The notes beneath the pieces are model-generated. The model made no database searches, was not told where the DNA came from, and saw only the letters and a program-made list of their open reading frames with translations. A DNA stretch of 64,000 nucleotides. Origin: Amaranthus tricolor (Eukaryota; Streptophyta; Magnoliopsida; Caryophyllales; Amaranthaceae). Location of the stretch: assembly GCF_026212465.1 (NCBI RefSeq), contig NC_080056.1, forward strand, positions 20,546,033-20,610,032. Reading direction: 5' to 3'. Below are positions 49,503 through 61,800 of this stretch, piece by piece. A program made the translations under genes and the position numbers. The first letter of the stretch is position 1. Each line of letters begins with the position of its first letter.

Positions 49503-49661
49503 TACGTCCTCGTAACTTGTGTGGCAATGGAAAACATAGAACACACATGCTATCATAACTATAACTCCACATCATAACTCATGAGTAAAACACAACTACC
49601 AGATCAAAGATTTAACATTCCTCGCGCGAAATTCCTATCGCCCTCTACCCCCCTTAAGAAG

Positions 49662-50201
49662 TTACGTCCCCGTAACGCTACTGACCTGAAAAAGGTGAGG
49701 GTACTTTTCTCGCATAGCGTCTTCTGTTTCCCAAGTAGCCGCTTCACGCTCGTGATTTGACCACAGGACTTTTACCATAATTATATCCTTCCGTCGAGTG
49801 CTACGGACCTTCTTGTCCAAGATTAGAACCGGTTGCTCCGGGTAAGACAAAGATGCATCCAAATCTAAAGGTTCAGGATCTAATACATGAGTGGCTGCGG
49901 CATGATACCACTTTAGTTGAGACACATGAAATACATCATGTACCTTCTCTAAAGAGTTTGGAAGAGCTAGCCGATAAGCCACTTTACCCACACGTTCCAA
50001 AACTTCATATGGCCCTATGAATCGAGGGCTCAACTTTCCCCGAGCACCAAAACGTACTTCTCCGCGCATGGGTGATACGCGAAGTAACACCTGTTCTCCC
50101 ACGGTGAACTCCTCTGGCCGTCGTTTCAAATCAGCATACGACTTTTGGCGATCCTGTGCCGCTTTCAAACGATCCCTTATCAATCGTACCTTCTCATTCA
50201 T
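49662..50201 (-). pseudogene. Tekay integrase C-terminus with chromodomain
   Basis: About 179 codons in frame with 51716-50316 upstream. The GPY/F module reads FIGPYEVLERVGKVAYRL, then HDVFHVSQLKWYH. The chromodomain-type end follows (VLILDKKVRSTRRKDIIMVK, VLWSNHEREAATWETEDAM, YPHLF). Chromodomains of this group guide integration to chromatin marks. The aromatic residues of the canonical methyl-lysine cage are incomplete, as in other plant Tekay elements. A TAG just upstream (50202) separates it from the integrase core; it fits CAG. Confidence 0.9.
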
Positions 50202-50315
50202 CTAAAACAACAATTCAGGTCCTAAGGTCACCGCTTCAGTGAAATCGTCCCAATAAACCGGGCTACGACAACGACGTCCATACAAAGCCTCGAATGGGGC
50301 CATCTGTATAGACGC

Positions 50316-51716
50316 CTAATAACTGTTGTTGTAAGAAAACTCAACTAGATCCAAATGTTCATCCCATGACCCTTGCCACTCCATGGCAATAGCGCGTAAC
50401 ATATCTTCCAAAACCTGATTTGTTTGTTCTGTCTGTCCATCCGTCTGCGGATGAAACGACGTACTATAGAGCAACGTCGTACCCATTGCCTGTTGCAAGG
50501 TTTGCCAAAACTGTGACAGATATCGTGAGTCTCTATCGGACACAATAGTACGGGGTACACCGTGGAATCGTATGACATAATTAATGTAGGCTCGTGCCAA
50601 TTGTTCCATTTCCCAACGACAGTTCATAGGGATGAAACGTGCCGATTTAGTCAAACGATCAACTATAACCCATAACGCATCATTACCTGCTTTCGTTCGA
50701 GGTAAACCCACAACGAAATCCATAGAGATATCATCCCACTTCCATACTGGTATCTCTAACGGTTGTAATAACCCTCCTGGTCTCTTATGCTCACTTTTAA
50801 CCATCTGACAGGTCAGACAGCATGAGACATATTCTGCAATATCCTTCTTCATTCCCGACCACCAAAACATTAAATTGAGATCTTGGTACATCTTGTCACC
50901 ACCCGGATGTACTGAAAATTTCGTACAATGTGCTTCATCCAGGATACGTTCCTTCAAAGATTCCTCCCCCGTCGGTAAACACCAACGACCCTTGAACCTC
51001 AAGCTTCCATCGTCATGGACAAGGAATCCCTCTGCTGTTCCTTCCCGTGCTTGGTCCTTTAATTTCAAGAGTTTCGGGTCTTTATCTTGAGAATTCAAAA
51101 TTTCCTCAAAGAACGAAGGTCGAATAGCCAAGGCATTCAGACATCCCTGTAGTTCACCTTTACGTACCACTTCCAAGTTCAGTCTAGCAAAATCCCGATG
51201 CAACTCTTCAACTCCGCCCAAGGCAGACAGCGAGTGATTAGACTTCCTACTCAAAGCATCGGCCACCAAGAGCGCACGCCCCTCATGATATATGAACTCC
51301 AGATCATAATCTGTCATCAACACTAACCACCGACGTTGTCGCATATTTAAGTCAGGTTGTGTATAGAGATATTTCAGACTCTGGTGATCAGTGTAAATCC
51401 TACACTTAAAGCCATACAAGTAATACCGCCATATCTTGAGAGCGAATACTATGGCGGCTAACTCCAGATCATGGGTCGGATAATTAACTTCATGTACTTT
51501 CAGTTGTCGTGATGCATAAGCAATCAACTTACGGTCCTGCATCAGAACACAACCCAACCCTTTCTTCGATGCGTCACTGTAAACAGTATAATCCAACTTA
51601 GGGTCAGGTAGAGTAAGAACAGGGGCCGTAGTTAACTTTTCCTTCAAAGTCATAAAGGCCTGTTCGCATTCTGTAGTCCATTCGAACTTCTTCTCTTTCT
51701 TCATTAATGAGGTCAT
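50316..51716 (-). pseudogene. Tekay RNase H and integrase
   Basis: 466 codons without a stop. RNase H carries its acidic residues in [25 protein letters not shown] and [10 protein letters not shown]. The integrase zinc finger is HPGGDKMY.. with CCLTCQ. The core has Asp in [12 protein letters not shown], Asp in [11 protein letters not shown] and Glu in [13 protein letters not shown], so the DDE triad is intact. It ends at a TAG (50316) after FSYNNSY; the reading resumes in frame with IQMAPFEALYGRRC. The stop fits CAG. Confidence 0.93.
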
Positions 51717-51818
51717 GGGCCGAGAAATACACGAGAAATCCTTAACAAAACGACGGTAATACCCGGCCGAACCTAGGAAACTTCGTACCTCGGTGACGTT
51801 CTTGGGTGACAGCCAACT

Positions 51819-52115
51819 TCAAACTGCCTCCACCTTTATCGGATCCACCGAATTACCTTCCTTAGAGATAAAATGACTCAAAAATGATACCTTGTCCAAC
51901 CAAAAATCACACTTTGACAATTTCGCGTACAACTTATTTTCTCGCAGGGTTTGCAGGACAAATCGTAGATGTTCCTGATGTTCTTCTCGGTCCTTCGAAT
52001 AGACCAATATGTCATCGATAAAGATAACGACGAATTTATCCAAGTACGCACTAAACACTTGGTTCATTAAGCACATGAACGCGGCTGGAGCATTTGTCAA
52101 CCCAAACGGCATCAC
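51819..52115 (-). pseudogene. Tekay reverse transcriptase, palm and thumb
   Basis: It starts in [20 protein letters not shown] and contains the catalytic motif [10 protein letters not shown] (a [YF]-[VI]-D-D form), then [20 protein letters not shown]. It ends at TGA 51819, before [16 protein letters not shown]; the stop fits CGA. It connects in frame to RNase H. Confidence 0.9.
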
Positions 52116-52201
52116 GGTGAACTCATAGTCTACATAACGTGTTCTGAAAGCGGTTTTATGTATATCCCCTTCAGATATTCTTAGCTGATGATAACCCGAT
52201 C

Positions 52202-53401
52202 TTAAGTCAATCTTGAAAAGATCCCGGCTCCTCTCAATTGATCAAATAAGTCATCTATCCGGGGCAACGGGTATTTATTCTTAACTGTTACCTTGTTTAA
52301 CTCTCTGTAATCAATGCATAACCTCAAACTACTATCTTTCTTTCTCACAAACAGAACTGAAGCGCTCCAAGGTGAAACACTAGGTAAAATATAACCTTTA
52401 TCCAACAATTCTTCAAGTTGAGACTTTAATTCCTCCATCTCCTTTGGAGCCATCCGATAAGGGGCCTTAGAAATCGGTCTAGTCCCCGGTACCAAGTCAA
52501 TCGTGAAGTCAATTTCCCATTGAGGTGGCATTCCAGGAATCTCGTCAGGAAAAACATCCAAAAATTCATTCACTACAGCAATATTCTGGGGATCCCCCTC
52601 TTTCTTTTCTCCCTGGCTGATATGACATAAATACAAAGGGTGCCCTTGCCTCACAAGCCTTTGCAACTCTAAGGTCGACACCAAATTCGTCTTGGGCCCC
52701 TTGAGAAACTTCCTATATCTAACGCTTTCCCCTCGTGGTCCTTCCAACAAAACTCTCTGCTCTCTGCATTCAATAGTGGCCTTATACCTTCCCAGCCAAT
52801 CTATCCCCAAAATTACTTCTAAACCTTCCATATCTAACACATACAAGTCGCTAGGAAAGACAACCTTTCCTATCCTTAAGGGTACATCCCTATACAGTAT
52901 TTCACAACTGTACAATTTTCCCGATGGTACAGCCACCGTATAAGAAACTTTTTCAAAGGTCCCCAAATTCAATTCGTTTACTTTATTCTTTGCAAGAAAT
53001 GAACATGTAGCTCCCGAATCAAACAAAACATTCACAGCTATAGAATGAATGGCGAACGTACCTGTAACCACATCTGTTGCCTGTTCAGCTTCTCTTGCAC
53101 TGACCGCAGATACGCTTCCGCTCGCCGGCTGTACATTATTTCCTCCCACCTGATTTCCTCCGTGCTGCATTTCTGACCCTTCCACTCGGTTTCCATCTAC
53201 CCGGCCTTGTCCACCATAAAAAGGTCGCTGGAATCTCTGACCAACATTACCACGGTTTCCATTCCCGTACTGTTGGCTGGCTTGACTACCAGCGTTGTTT
53301 AAATTTTGTTGCCGGTGTTGTCCACTCGGATGTTGACTTCTACCCCCTTTCTTTATGTAGCATTCAAACTCTCTATGCCCCCTTTTGTGGCAAAAGTTAC
53401 A
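52202..53401 (-). pseudogene. Tekay second zinc knuckle, protease and RT fingers
   Basis: It follows gag in frame after one stop. It opens with [14 protein letters not shown] (CX2CX4HX4C zinc knuckle) and a Gln/Gly/Asn-rich linker. The aspartic protease has [11 protein letters not shown] and [14 protein letters not shown] starts near 52500 ([56 protein letters not shown]). The frame breaks near 52216, where one base is missing before the GYHQLRI block. The rest of RT continues in the next frame. Confidence 0.9.
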
Positions 53402-54325
53402 TTAGATCAGATTCCCTTTACAATCTTTTGCCGGATGATTTTTCTTGCACCTCCTACAGAAATACTTCTTCTCATTGCCGTCTCGGTCCAATAATGGCTT
53501 AGCAGGCTTCGCGTCGTTCCTAATCCCTAAATTCGAATTAGGCCTGCCTCCCTGAAAATTTCCAAAATTCCTTGCTTTCGTCTGATAAAAGCCCGACATA
53601 TTCTTCAATGCCTGGCCAGAAACTTCTTTCCTCTTCTCAGGAACATTACCCTTCTCTTTTTCCTTTTCTTTCCTTAAAATATTCCCTATTTGTGACGCTC
53701 TCTTATAAATCTGCTCCAGTGTGTTATATCGGTCACTCTCAATATGTTTTTGAATATCGAAAGATAAACCTAGCTCAAAATGTTGCATCTTTTTCTCCTC
53801 AGTGGGTACGTCATCAGGAAAATACTTGAGGTACTCCATAAATTTGTGGTAATATTCGTCAACAGTCATACTACCCATTTCTAATCGCGCAAACTCGTTC
53901 GATTTATCTTTCCTTACATGCAGCGGATAAAATTTCTCTCGCATGGCCCTTTTGAACAACTCCCAACTAAAATCCCCCTCAACTTGCTCTAATAACCCCG
54001 GTCTACTGTTTGCCCACCAGTAGTCGGCTTCTCCAACCAAATAAAAGGCAGCTTGATTGACTTTTAATTCTTCTGGGCACTCTACTACATCGAAAAGTTT
54101 GTCAAATTCTCTTAACCAAAGTTCCAGTTCTGACGGTTCCCCCTTACCACCGAAGGTCGAGGGTTTGCTCTGGCTAATCCTTTTGCTCATTTCAGAGGCT
54201 AACTCCGACAAAGACTTCTCTCGGGGTGCACTTACATTTGTTAACGCTTTCACCAGATTTCTTATCGTACGGTTAGCATCACTTCGAGACAGTCTCTTCC
54301 TAGAAATTGGAGGCATCTTCTGCAA
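53402..54325 (-). pseudogene. Tekay gag
   Basis: It starts MQKMPPISRKRLSRSDANRT (307 codons). The gag domain includes ELELWLREFDKLFDVVECPE, AAFYLVGEADYWWANS, FKRAMREKFYPLHVRKDK and MTVDEYYHKFMEYLKYFPDD. A Lys/Glu-rich segment and a first zinc knuckle (CRRCKKNHPAKDC, CX2CX4HX4C) follow. A TAA (53402) lies between the two zinc knuckles; it fits CAA. The product would assemble the particle and bind RNA. Confidence 0.92.
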
Positions 54326-54943
<618 letters not shown>

Positions 54944-55285
54944 CTAGCGCCAAGCATCCCAAGCGTCAGCACCCTCATCGTAACTTGCTATATCGAAGTC
55001 CTCATCATCCCCGTCTTCTCCAGAATTAGAGCTGGAATTCGAATACGACTCTTCTGATTCACTACCACTATCTCTGGGGCTGCTTAATTGTAAATCCTCT
55101 ACCTCCTCTTCAGGATCTTCCTCATCAGACCACCTCCTATCAAACCCAACCTCAAAGCCATACAAGTCGTAATGCGATCCCCAGTTCTCTCTCTCATCAT
55201 CGCTGGAAATTTCTATATAAGTAGGCGGTTCACGACTAGGCTCCCACATCTCAATATCACTCTCTGCCTGAGCCTCGGTTTCCAC
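54944..55285 (-). pseudogene. Extra ORF of the Tekay element, acidic C-terminal half
   Basis: About 113 codons open to a stop at 54944. The product is very acidic: YIEISSDDERENWG, RRWSDEEDPEEEVEDLQL, SGSESEESYSNSSSNSGEDG and a tail DDEDFDIASYDEGADAWDAW. No catalytic motif is recognised. It lies between the LTR and gag, upstream of gag on the same strand, and seems to continue 55632-55315 after a one-base frameshift near 55320. The coding style suggests a once-real protein of roughly 215 residues. Function unknown. Confidence 0.55.
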
Positions 55286-55314
55286 CAGTGAGGAATCAGG
55301 AAGGACCCGCTCCC

Positions 55315-55632
55315 TTAAAGGTTCACATCGGTGCCGCCCGATATTGGAGGCTCGCCCTTCCTCTCCGGTTCTACACTCTTCCTAGATTCAGACAAACGGT
55401 GTAACCTATTTAGGTCCAAATCTAAATCGTAACATACTCTATCGGCTTTTTCCTTAACCATAATCATCCTCTCCTTATAATCTAGGATACTTTCACCACT
55501 CCTAATTTTCCATATGTCAGCATTGGAGACTTCCCTCCAGACAGTTTCTGGGTCAAACATCGGTACCTCTCTCGATTCACTGGGGGTGTGTGAGTCCATA
55601 GGTGTCTTTCCCGTATTCATATTCCTGAACAT
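55315..55632 (-). pseudogene. Extra ORF of the Tekay element, N-terminal half
   Basis: The open frame extends upstream to 55773, but the first plausible start is ATG at 55632 (MFRNMNTG) or 55620 (MNTGKTPMDSHTPSE). Residues then read VPMFDPETVWREVSNADIWK, SGESILDYKERMIMVKEKAD and a Leu-rich helix DLDLDLNRLHRL. It ends GGTDVNL at 55315, and the acidic half follows in another frame. I do not recognise a family. It is not part of gag, which begins 1 kb further on. Confidence 0.5.
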
Positions 55633-55828
55633 ATACACATAACGAAAAGGAATCAAGTAAGAAAATTGATAACTGAGGACACCTAGAACACTATATAACC
55701 CTAATGGTCCAAAGCCAGCTACATCACAACAAACACATTCAACGTTTTTTTTTTTTTTATCAAATTCAACCATTCCCCATCTCTCATTCCTAAGGTCTGA
55801 TATTCCTTTAGCTCCTAGGGAACGTTGG

Positions 55829-55840
55829 CTCTGATACCAA
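55829..55840 (-). other. Primer binding site of the Tekay element (tRNA-Met type)
   Basis: On the minus strand, TGGTATCAGAGC lies 2 bp inside the 5' LTR end (GTTACAAT before it). This is the classic plant site complementary to the 3' end of initiator tRNA-Met, used by chromoviruses. Confidence 0.92.
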
Positions 55841-55841
55841 T

Positions 55842-58506
55842 TGTAACGGCCTGGTTTAAGTGATCCGGAAAATCATATGAAAACATGATTCCGGTTCACA
55901 AACGGACACAAAAGAAAATTTACTTTTACTCGGATCGTCAACGTTCCAACGGTAAAAGAAATATGGTCAACACAGGAAACAACGCCAAGCAAAATAAAAC
56001 AAATCAGCGGAAGTCTTTACATACAACTCAAGAGCCCACAGGCCTCTAGACTAGCTAAAAGTTGTACGAGATAAAAAGAAAACATCAAAAACTTTCGTTA
56101 CATAAACTGAGTTATTTCGACTCATTATAAAGTATGTCTAGATTTGATGGTTACGGGTTCTAAGCTGAATCCTCACTCCATCCCCCTCCTGCAGTCAACC
56201 TGCTGCACGTCGTATGATAACACGTAGCAGGTTCCAAAGAACAACCAATACACGTCAAAGACTTCATACATATATTAAACAGGTTGAATACAAGCATTGT
56301 GTTTACCCTAGCATGCAAAGGCTCTAATACATATTCTTTATTCAATATTTCCAATCTTATAACGTTGCCCGTCCTGTTCGGGTCGTACAAGTATAAATTC
56401 AAATTTGTTTTGGTGGAATACACTTGGGAGAGCTAATCCCAAGGCAACCACCTACCTAAGACGTTGCCCGTCCTATTCGGGTCGCCAAAGGCTAAAGTAT
56501 GCATACCCCCATGGTGACCGTAATGATCCACAACTGCCATGGGAAAAATAATTTATAATATTCCAAACCATTTGTTAACGCTTTTGGGTAACATAACCAA
56601 ACGTCAACCCTTCTGGGTGACAAACACATAAATTCTCAATTTACACTTAATTATTTCATATTATTTGAGGTGTCTAATCCTTATGTGATTACAAATGCCT
56701 CGATTAGGAATAAAACAACATTACTTGCACAACCATATAAACAGTATGGTCTAAGCGTGTACCTTTGAACGCTGCAAACACACGTTGTTCAAGCACAATT
56801 AGAATTTTGCCCTCCTATGAAACGAGGTCCTAAATAACACACACACAAAAAAATCACGTATTAGACCGTGTTTAAACATTTAATCCACTCAATACAATTA
56901 AAATATCACTAAGACTTGATAATTTCAAATGTTTTCATCAAACTCCCAATAATTCGAAATTTTTTACATTCTGACCAAAAACTTTTATGGCCATTTCGGA
57001 CAGTTTAGAAAATTCAAATTAAAAATCCGACTTCACCGCTGCGTCCGGAACGCATCAATTACCTTGGGTACCGAATTTCATAATTTCTAGCATCCAATTA
57101 CTATTTTTAATTATTTTAAGCGTTTTAACGAGTTTTAAAACGCATCGGTTAAATAAAACAACAACGAAACACACCCAACGCTCGGATCGGGGCGCCACTA
57201 TCGAGGCAGCAGCTGCTGTCCAAAATTCCTTTTACTTTAATTATTTTTATTTTATATTTTTTTTTCTATTTAAATTATTTAATCCTTTTTAAATCTCATT
57301 ACCAAGATACACTTAACCGAAACCGAATTTACATTCTACTAAAATAAAACAAACAAAACCAATTCTCCTATCACACAACCACTTGATATTTCCACACATC
57401 TAACAATACACAAAATCCCATCAACAATCTAAACCATCATCAAAAACATAAAGCTAGCAACTTAAGACATACTCATCCACAAGATTCTTCAAGAGCACTT
57501 AAAATTTCATAAACCATGATAATAAAATTAAATACTTGATTCTCTTATCAAATTAAAATTTTGTATAGAATCATATATCGTCATTTTTGAATCAAAAAAT
57601 ATATATAAGGACAATCCTTTAAACAAATCAAATTTTGTTAAAGGATTTATAAACTCTTGGATACCTACATTACTTAATTCATACACTTAAAATTTCTTCT
57701 AACAAACTAAAATCTTGCTAGAGAAATATAAATCGTAAAATAAATTCATTTTAACCTTTGAATAGACTTTATTCTTATAACAAATTTAAACTTTGTTAAA
57801 GAATGCAAATCAAGGAAAATTTTATATAATAGAAATAGGATTTAATCCTTTTAACAAACCAATTTTATCAAATGATTATTAAAGAAAACTTATATAAAAT
57901 ACTCAGTCCTCCTAATAAGTCATAGGATATCATCATAAAAAGAAAGAAGATTATGTAATCCCATACTAAAATTTCTTATAAATAAAAATAGTAATTAACA
58001 ACTTAACTTACCCTTTGATTAGAAGATTGGATTGAGCAAAGAAAATGTTTTTTTTTTTCTTCTTGAGTGCCGAAACCAAGAACACAAAGGGAAAAATTTC
58101 TGAATTTTTTTCTCACTAAGAAGATTAAAAATGTGATTAGGAATGTGAGGAATTCAAATCGAAGCTTAAGGATTAATAGGGAAATTAAGGTCCAACTTAA
58201 TTACTCCTAATTACACCATTATGAGAGGAGTTACAAGACTCCTCCCATACTCACCCAAACCGGCAGCCCTTCACCTCCCTTCCATAATTTTTTTTTTATT
58301 AATTGAGTAATTATTATACTTTTGTTAAAACAGCAATAAACGTCACGCGATAACATCGTACGCGACAAAACTTGTTACCGTTAAAATTAAACCTACTTTA
58401 TTTCTTGTTATTAACTATGTAAAATAATATAATTTAATATTACTTATTTATTTTATTTTATTATATTTTATTTATTTTTAAACCCGATAAATTACGGGGT
58501 GTTACA
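55842..58506 (-). mobile_element. 5' LTR of the Tekay element
   Basis: This is 2,665 bp, from TGTAACGGCCTGG to GGTGTTACA. It drives transcription leftward. Differences from the other LTR are mostly transitions. It carries the same paired CGTTGCCCGTCC motifs (56363 and 56462). No gene is present. Confidence 0.93.
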
Positions 58507-58511
58507 GATGT
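58507..58511. repeat. Target-site duplication, right copy
   Basis: GATGT directly after GGTGTTACA, identical to 46816-46820. Confidence 0.92.
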
Positions 58512-58873
58512 TGACAAGTCGGACCCCTCGAAAGGGGTCCCAAAATCAAAATTAATCTAAGTAAAAATCAATGCCTCCTATAAATCCGGCAGAAATCAGT
58601 GACATGCATAAGTCAGACCCCTTGAGAAGGACCCAAAGATCAAATTCATTTGAAATAATTCTCCACTATATCATTCTCCATTTTTGGTTAAAAGAAATCG
58701 TAGCTTGTGAGTTAGGACCGAAAAGAATCATATATCAAAAAACTTCAAATATATTCACAGCAAAAGTAGCTGTAAATTATCCGGCATAAAAAACATAACA
58801 ATCAGTCAAATTACAAAATCTGGTGCATTACGATACAAGTTTAGGTTACAACTTTGAAGAAATTAAACATCAT
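58512..58873 (+). other. 3' noncoding region of the Tat element, right of the nested insertion
   Basis: It resumes the Tat 3' region with two more copies of the reiterated motif: AAGTCGGACCCCTCGAAAGG (58516-58535) and AAGTCAGACCCCTTGAGAAG (58610-58629). No gene is seen. Confidence 0.75.
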
Positions 58874-59836
58874 TCAGGAAGGCGTCGATATCCCCTTCAG
58901 GAACTTGAGGCGGCAGCTACGGAGACTCGGGGTGAAGCTTATAAATTCTTCAACGTTAAATGGCTCCACGTCGATCTCAGATAAATCCTTGGATAAGCCC
59001 TGGAGCTTCTTTCCCTCATCAATTAGCAGATTAGACAAATCTAAGCACAAAATCTCCAGTTTAGAGAGCGTCAAGTTCTCAGGGATATCCGAGGCCGAAG
59101 GAGGAGAGAGAGTTAACTGATCTAGGTCGAGGCACAATGCCTCCTTCTCAACCTCTCCACCAAGCCCTCTCCTCCTCCACATCCCAGCTTGGATCGACCA
59201 GCACCACTGACTCCCGTTCCAAAATTGAAGTTAGGTTGGTCAAGGCTTCGTCCCCCTTTTGTTTAGCCATTTGTCGGAGAGAATCGAAGTTGATACCTAA
59301 CTCCGCGGCAGCTAGGCGGTACTTGTCGTTGCTGATCATAGAACCGGCACACACCATCTCCGCCGTCAGATCCCCCAAGAAACATGACGCCTACGGCTCA
59401 TCCGAGGTCAGCCAATCCCTTGCTATCCTAGCCTGTCTTTCCGAGCGGAACTTGTACACTTTAGCCGCGGATAGCAAGGCCTTGAACTTAGTCAGATCAT
59501 CGGACAACTGGTGCATCAGAGACTGGTTTTGACAAACCAGCCGGGTGTAAGTGTCCATCAGGCGTCCGAAATCATGGCCGAGGGTGGTGGACATATTTGA
59601 GGCCGCGTCCAAGCTTTCGATGGCCCCCTCCAGCTGCCTCTTGGCCTTCTCTTGTCATTGTTTTGTTTTGACTAAGCGCTCCTTTAGTTCACGCACTTGG
59701 CTAGTTTTTCCGTTAAGCACGGCAGCTCGCCGAGATCATCCCTAAGCCTCTTGAGCTCCTCTTCTTGTTCATCACAACGAGAGGTTTGCGCCGCCAGGGT
59801 CTCTCTATCCGCGGCACTCTGACGGCTAAGATTTAG
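58874..59836 (-). pseudogene. Antisense ORF of the Tat element, last exon (coiled coil)
   Basis: It probably begins after a TACTTCGAG acceptor. Readable parts: LNLSRQSAADRETLAAQTSR, DEQEEELKRLRDDLGE, AASNMSTTLGHDFGRLMDTY, LSDDLTKFKALLSAAKVYKF, MAKQKGDEALTNLTSILERE and a C-terminus rich in Leu/Asp/Glu ending at 58874. Heptad-like spacing suggests coiled coils. It is broken by a TGA near 59656, a TAG near 59392 and frameshifts near 59725 and 59150. No enzymatic motif is seen. Confidence 0.65.
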
Positions 59837-59935
59837 CTCGAAGTATAACCTCAAGAAAGTCAGTCAAAAAAAAATCAAGTCAAAAAATGGTCCGACGGTT
59901 CCTACGTTAAACAATGCAACAAAATAGAATGTTAC

Positions 59936-60478
59936 CTCAGCTGTAGAAGCCTAGAGTTGGCGAACCCTATCATTGGGAGGCAGGGACTCTAGATGATCGA
60001 CATCCTTCCTGCTGATCAGATGGGATGACGCTTTGTTGAAACGAGTGATTATACCCTTATGACCAAGTTCGCTGAAGAGGGTGTCATGCTGGAAGGGTAG
60101 GACTTCCCAGCGACGAGATACCTCCTCAACACGTGACTTGGGGGCCGCGGCTGACTCCCCCACCTTCTCCTTTCCTCTACTGGAGGCAGCCGCCACCCTA
60201 TCTTGAGGGGTAGACACCTCCTCCTCTGCCGACCTCACCTGTAAAGGCACGGTCGTTCTTATAGTGTCCATGGAAGTTTTCTTCGTGGCACTCTCGGCGT
60301 GGGAGGATGAGTCCCTCTACCTCTTCCTTTTCTTCTTCTCTTTCACTTCCTTCGTCTTAGGAGGGATCACCCTCTTAGATTCATCAGGAATATGAACTCT
60401 CCTCCTCTCCTCGAGGAGCCTGAGAGCCTCCCCTTCGCTGGGATCCTCATCCAGCCCCTTCTCGACCGTGGCCGAATC
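59936..60478 (-). pseudogene. Antisense ORF of the Tat element, exon 3
   Basis: It joins exon 2 in phase through a 62-bp GT-AG intron (60540-60479), which preserves the frame. It encodes SATVEKGLDEDPSEGEALRL, a basic nuclear-localisation-like KEKKKRKR, a Ser/Ala/Glu-rich linker (VAAASSRGKEKVGESAAAPK) and RRWEVLPFQHDTLFSELGHK. Two TAG stops (after KEKKKRKR and after DRVRQL) fit CAG. It ends at a GTAACA donor at 59935. Confidence 0.68.
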
Positions 60479-60540
60479 CTACGAAGAGAAAAACTTAGAA
60501 AATTCCTTATGGTTCACTTACAAAAAATATAATAGCATAC

Positions 60541-60661
60541 CTTGGGGGGAAGAGGTAGAGGCTTCTCTGCGGCCCTTTGGTTGGCTCCTTGAGCAAATCG
60601 CAGGACGCTGAATTTCTTCATCAGGTCTGGATTCTTTTCCTTCAAGTTCTCCTTGCGATCC
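60541..60661 (-). pseudogene. Antisense ORF of the Tat element, exon 2
   Basis: A short exon between a TTTTTCAG acceptor and a GTATGC donor. It encodes RKENLKEKNPDLMKKFSVLR and AQGANQRAAEKPLPLPPK. The upstream intron (about 60726-60662, 65 bp) has GT-AG ends but the phase does not fit perfectly, so a small indel is likely in exon 1 or the donor is misplaced. Confidence 0.6.
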
Positions 60662-60726
60662 CTGAAAAATCAAAAGTTAGAAACAAGTAAAACACAATAG
60701 AAAAGGAAAGAGCCAAAGACCCTTAC

Positions 60727-61800
60727 TCCGATCGATAGCCAAGATGATGCCGAATGCTGAGAGGAGGTTCTCATTCTCCAGCTCAGATTGACCAGGTATC
60801 CAATTGAGCTGGACGTTCATGGGTTTCCTCCCCAATTGCACGTCCATCTTTGCATATTCTACGATCACCGCATCAGTAAATGAACATTGCGGGATTCCGT
60901 TATTGAAATCCAAAAGATTAGGTTTGATGTCAAAAGAAGTCTTGATGTTCCACCCCCCCAGAACTATACAAATAGGCGAAATTCGTCCTATACCCCTTCT
61001 GGTTATAAGGGAGGTCGTGGACTATGTTCAGCCCACGACGGTGTGTAAAGGTTATCCACCCGCAACCATGTAATTGGGAGTTACATAATCGGGCTCTAAA
61101 AATGTATCTAAAAGCTTTTAGTGTCGGAGGCACGGCCAAAACTTTACATAAAATCAAAAATGCCACCATGCAGCCCCATGCATTAGGGTATAACTCAGGC
61201 ACGGAAACGTTCAAAAAATCTAGCACTTCCCTAAAAAAGGGATGAAGAAGAAACCTAAGCCCTAACTCGAAGGAAGGGAAATATACAGCTATACAATGTG
61301 GAGGGGGAAACCTAACAGTGTCGTAGTTCCCCGGAGTAATGATGTTTAAATCATCCTTCAAACCCCATTTCAGAGAGATGGCATCTCGTTGTTTGTCCAA
61401 GTCCCTTTTGGTTTGAAGGTCAATGAAATAATTGAGGGGCCCGCCGCCCGGGATATAAAATGGAGGAGGCACCGGCACCACGCTTTCCCTTCCAGAAGAC
61501 TCGGCTGCTCCCTCGATCTTTTCCATATCTACATACAACAACCCTTCAAGGTCAGGATTTATTTGTGGCAAGTAATTTGGGAAGAAAGCGATGCTCACTT
61601 CCCAAGGAGGAGATTTCATTATCTCCGGTGTATATATAGGGGATACGGACGACTCGTCCCCGGTCTTTATTGATTCGTAATGAGGGGTGATTCTCACTGA
61701 ACTACTATTATCTGAATCATTTAATAGCAATCCCTCCTTATTAAAACGTCTACATACTACCAAAGGAAATTTTTGTCGGGTTAGTAGAGTTTATTTCCAT
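60727..61800 (-). pseudogene. Antisense ORF of the Tat element, exon 1 (putative gypsy type transposon domain)
   Basis: The main open part is 61763-60930 (277 codons). The best start is ATG at 61800, which needs a one-base shift near 61764. Residues 155-250 resemble PF04195 (Transposase_28, putative gypsy type transposon): AVYFPSFELGLRFLLHPFFR, VLDFLNVSVPELYPNAWGCM and LCKVLAVPPTLKAFRYIF. A run of eight C at about 60951-60958 throws the frame; the next frame continues DFNNGIPQCSFTDAVIVEY to the donor. It lies antisense between pol and the 3' LTR, the place of aORFs in Retand and Grande-type elements. Its role in the element is unknown. Confidence 0.78.
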
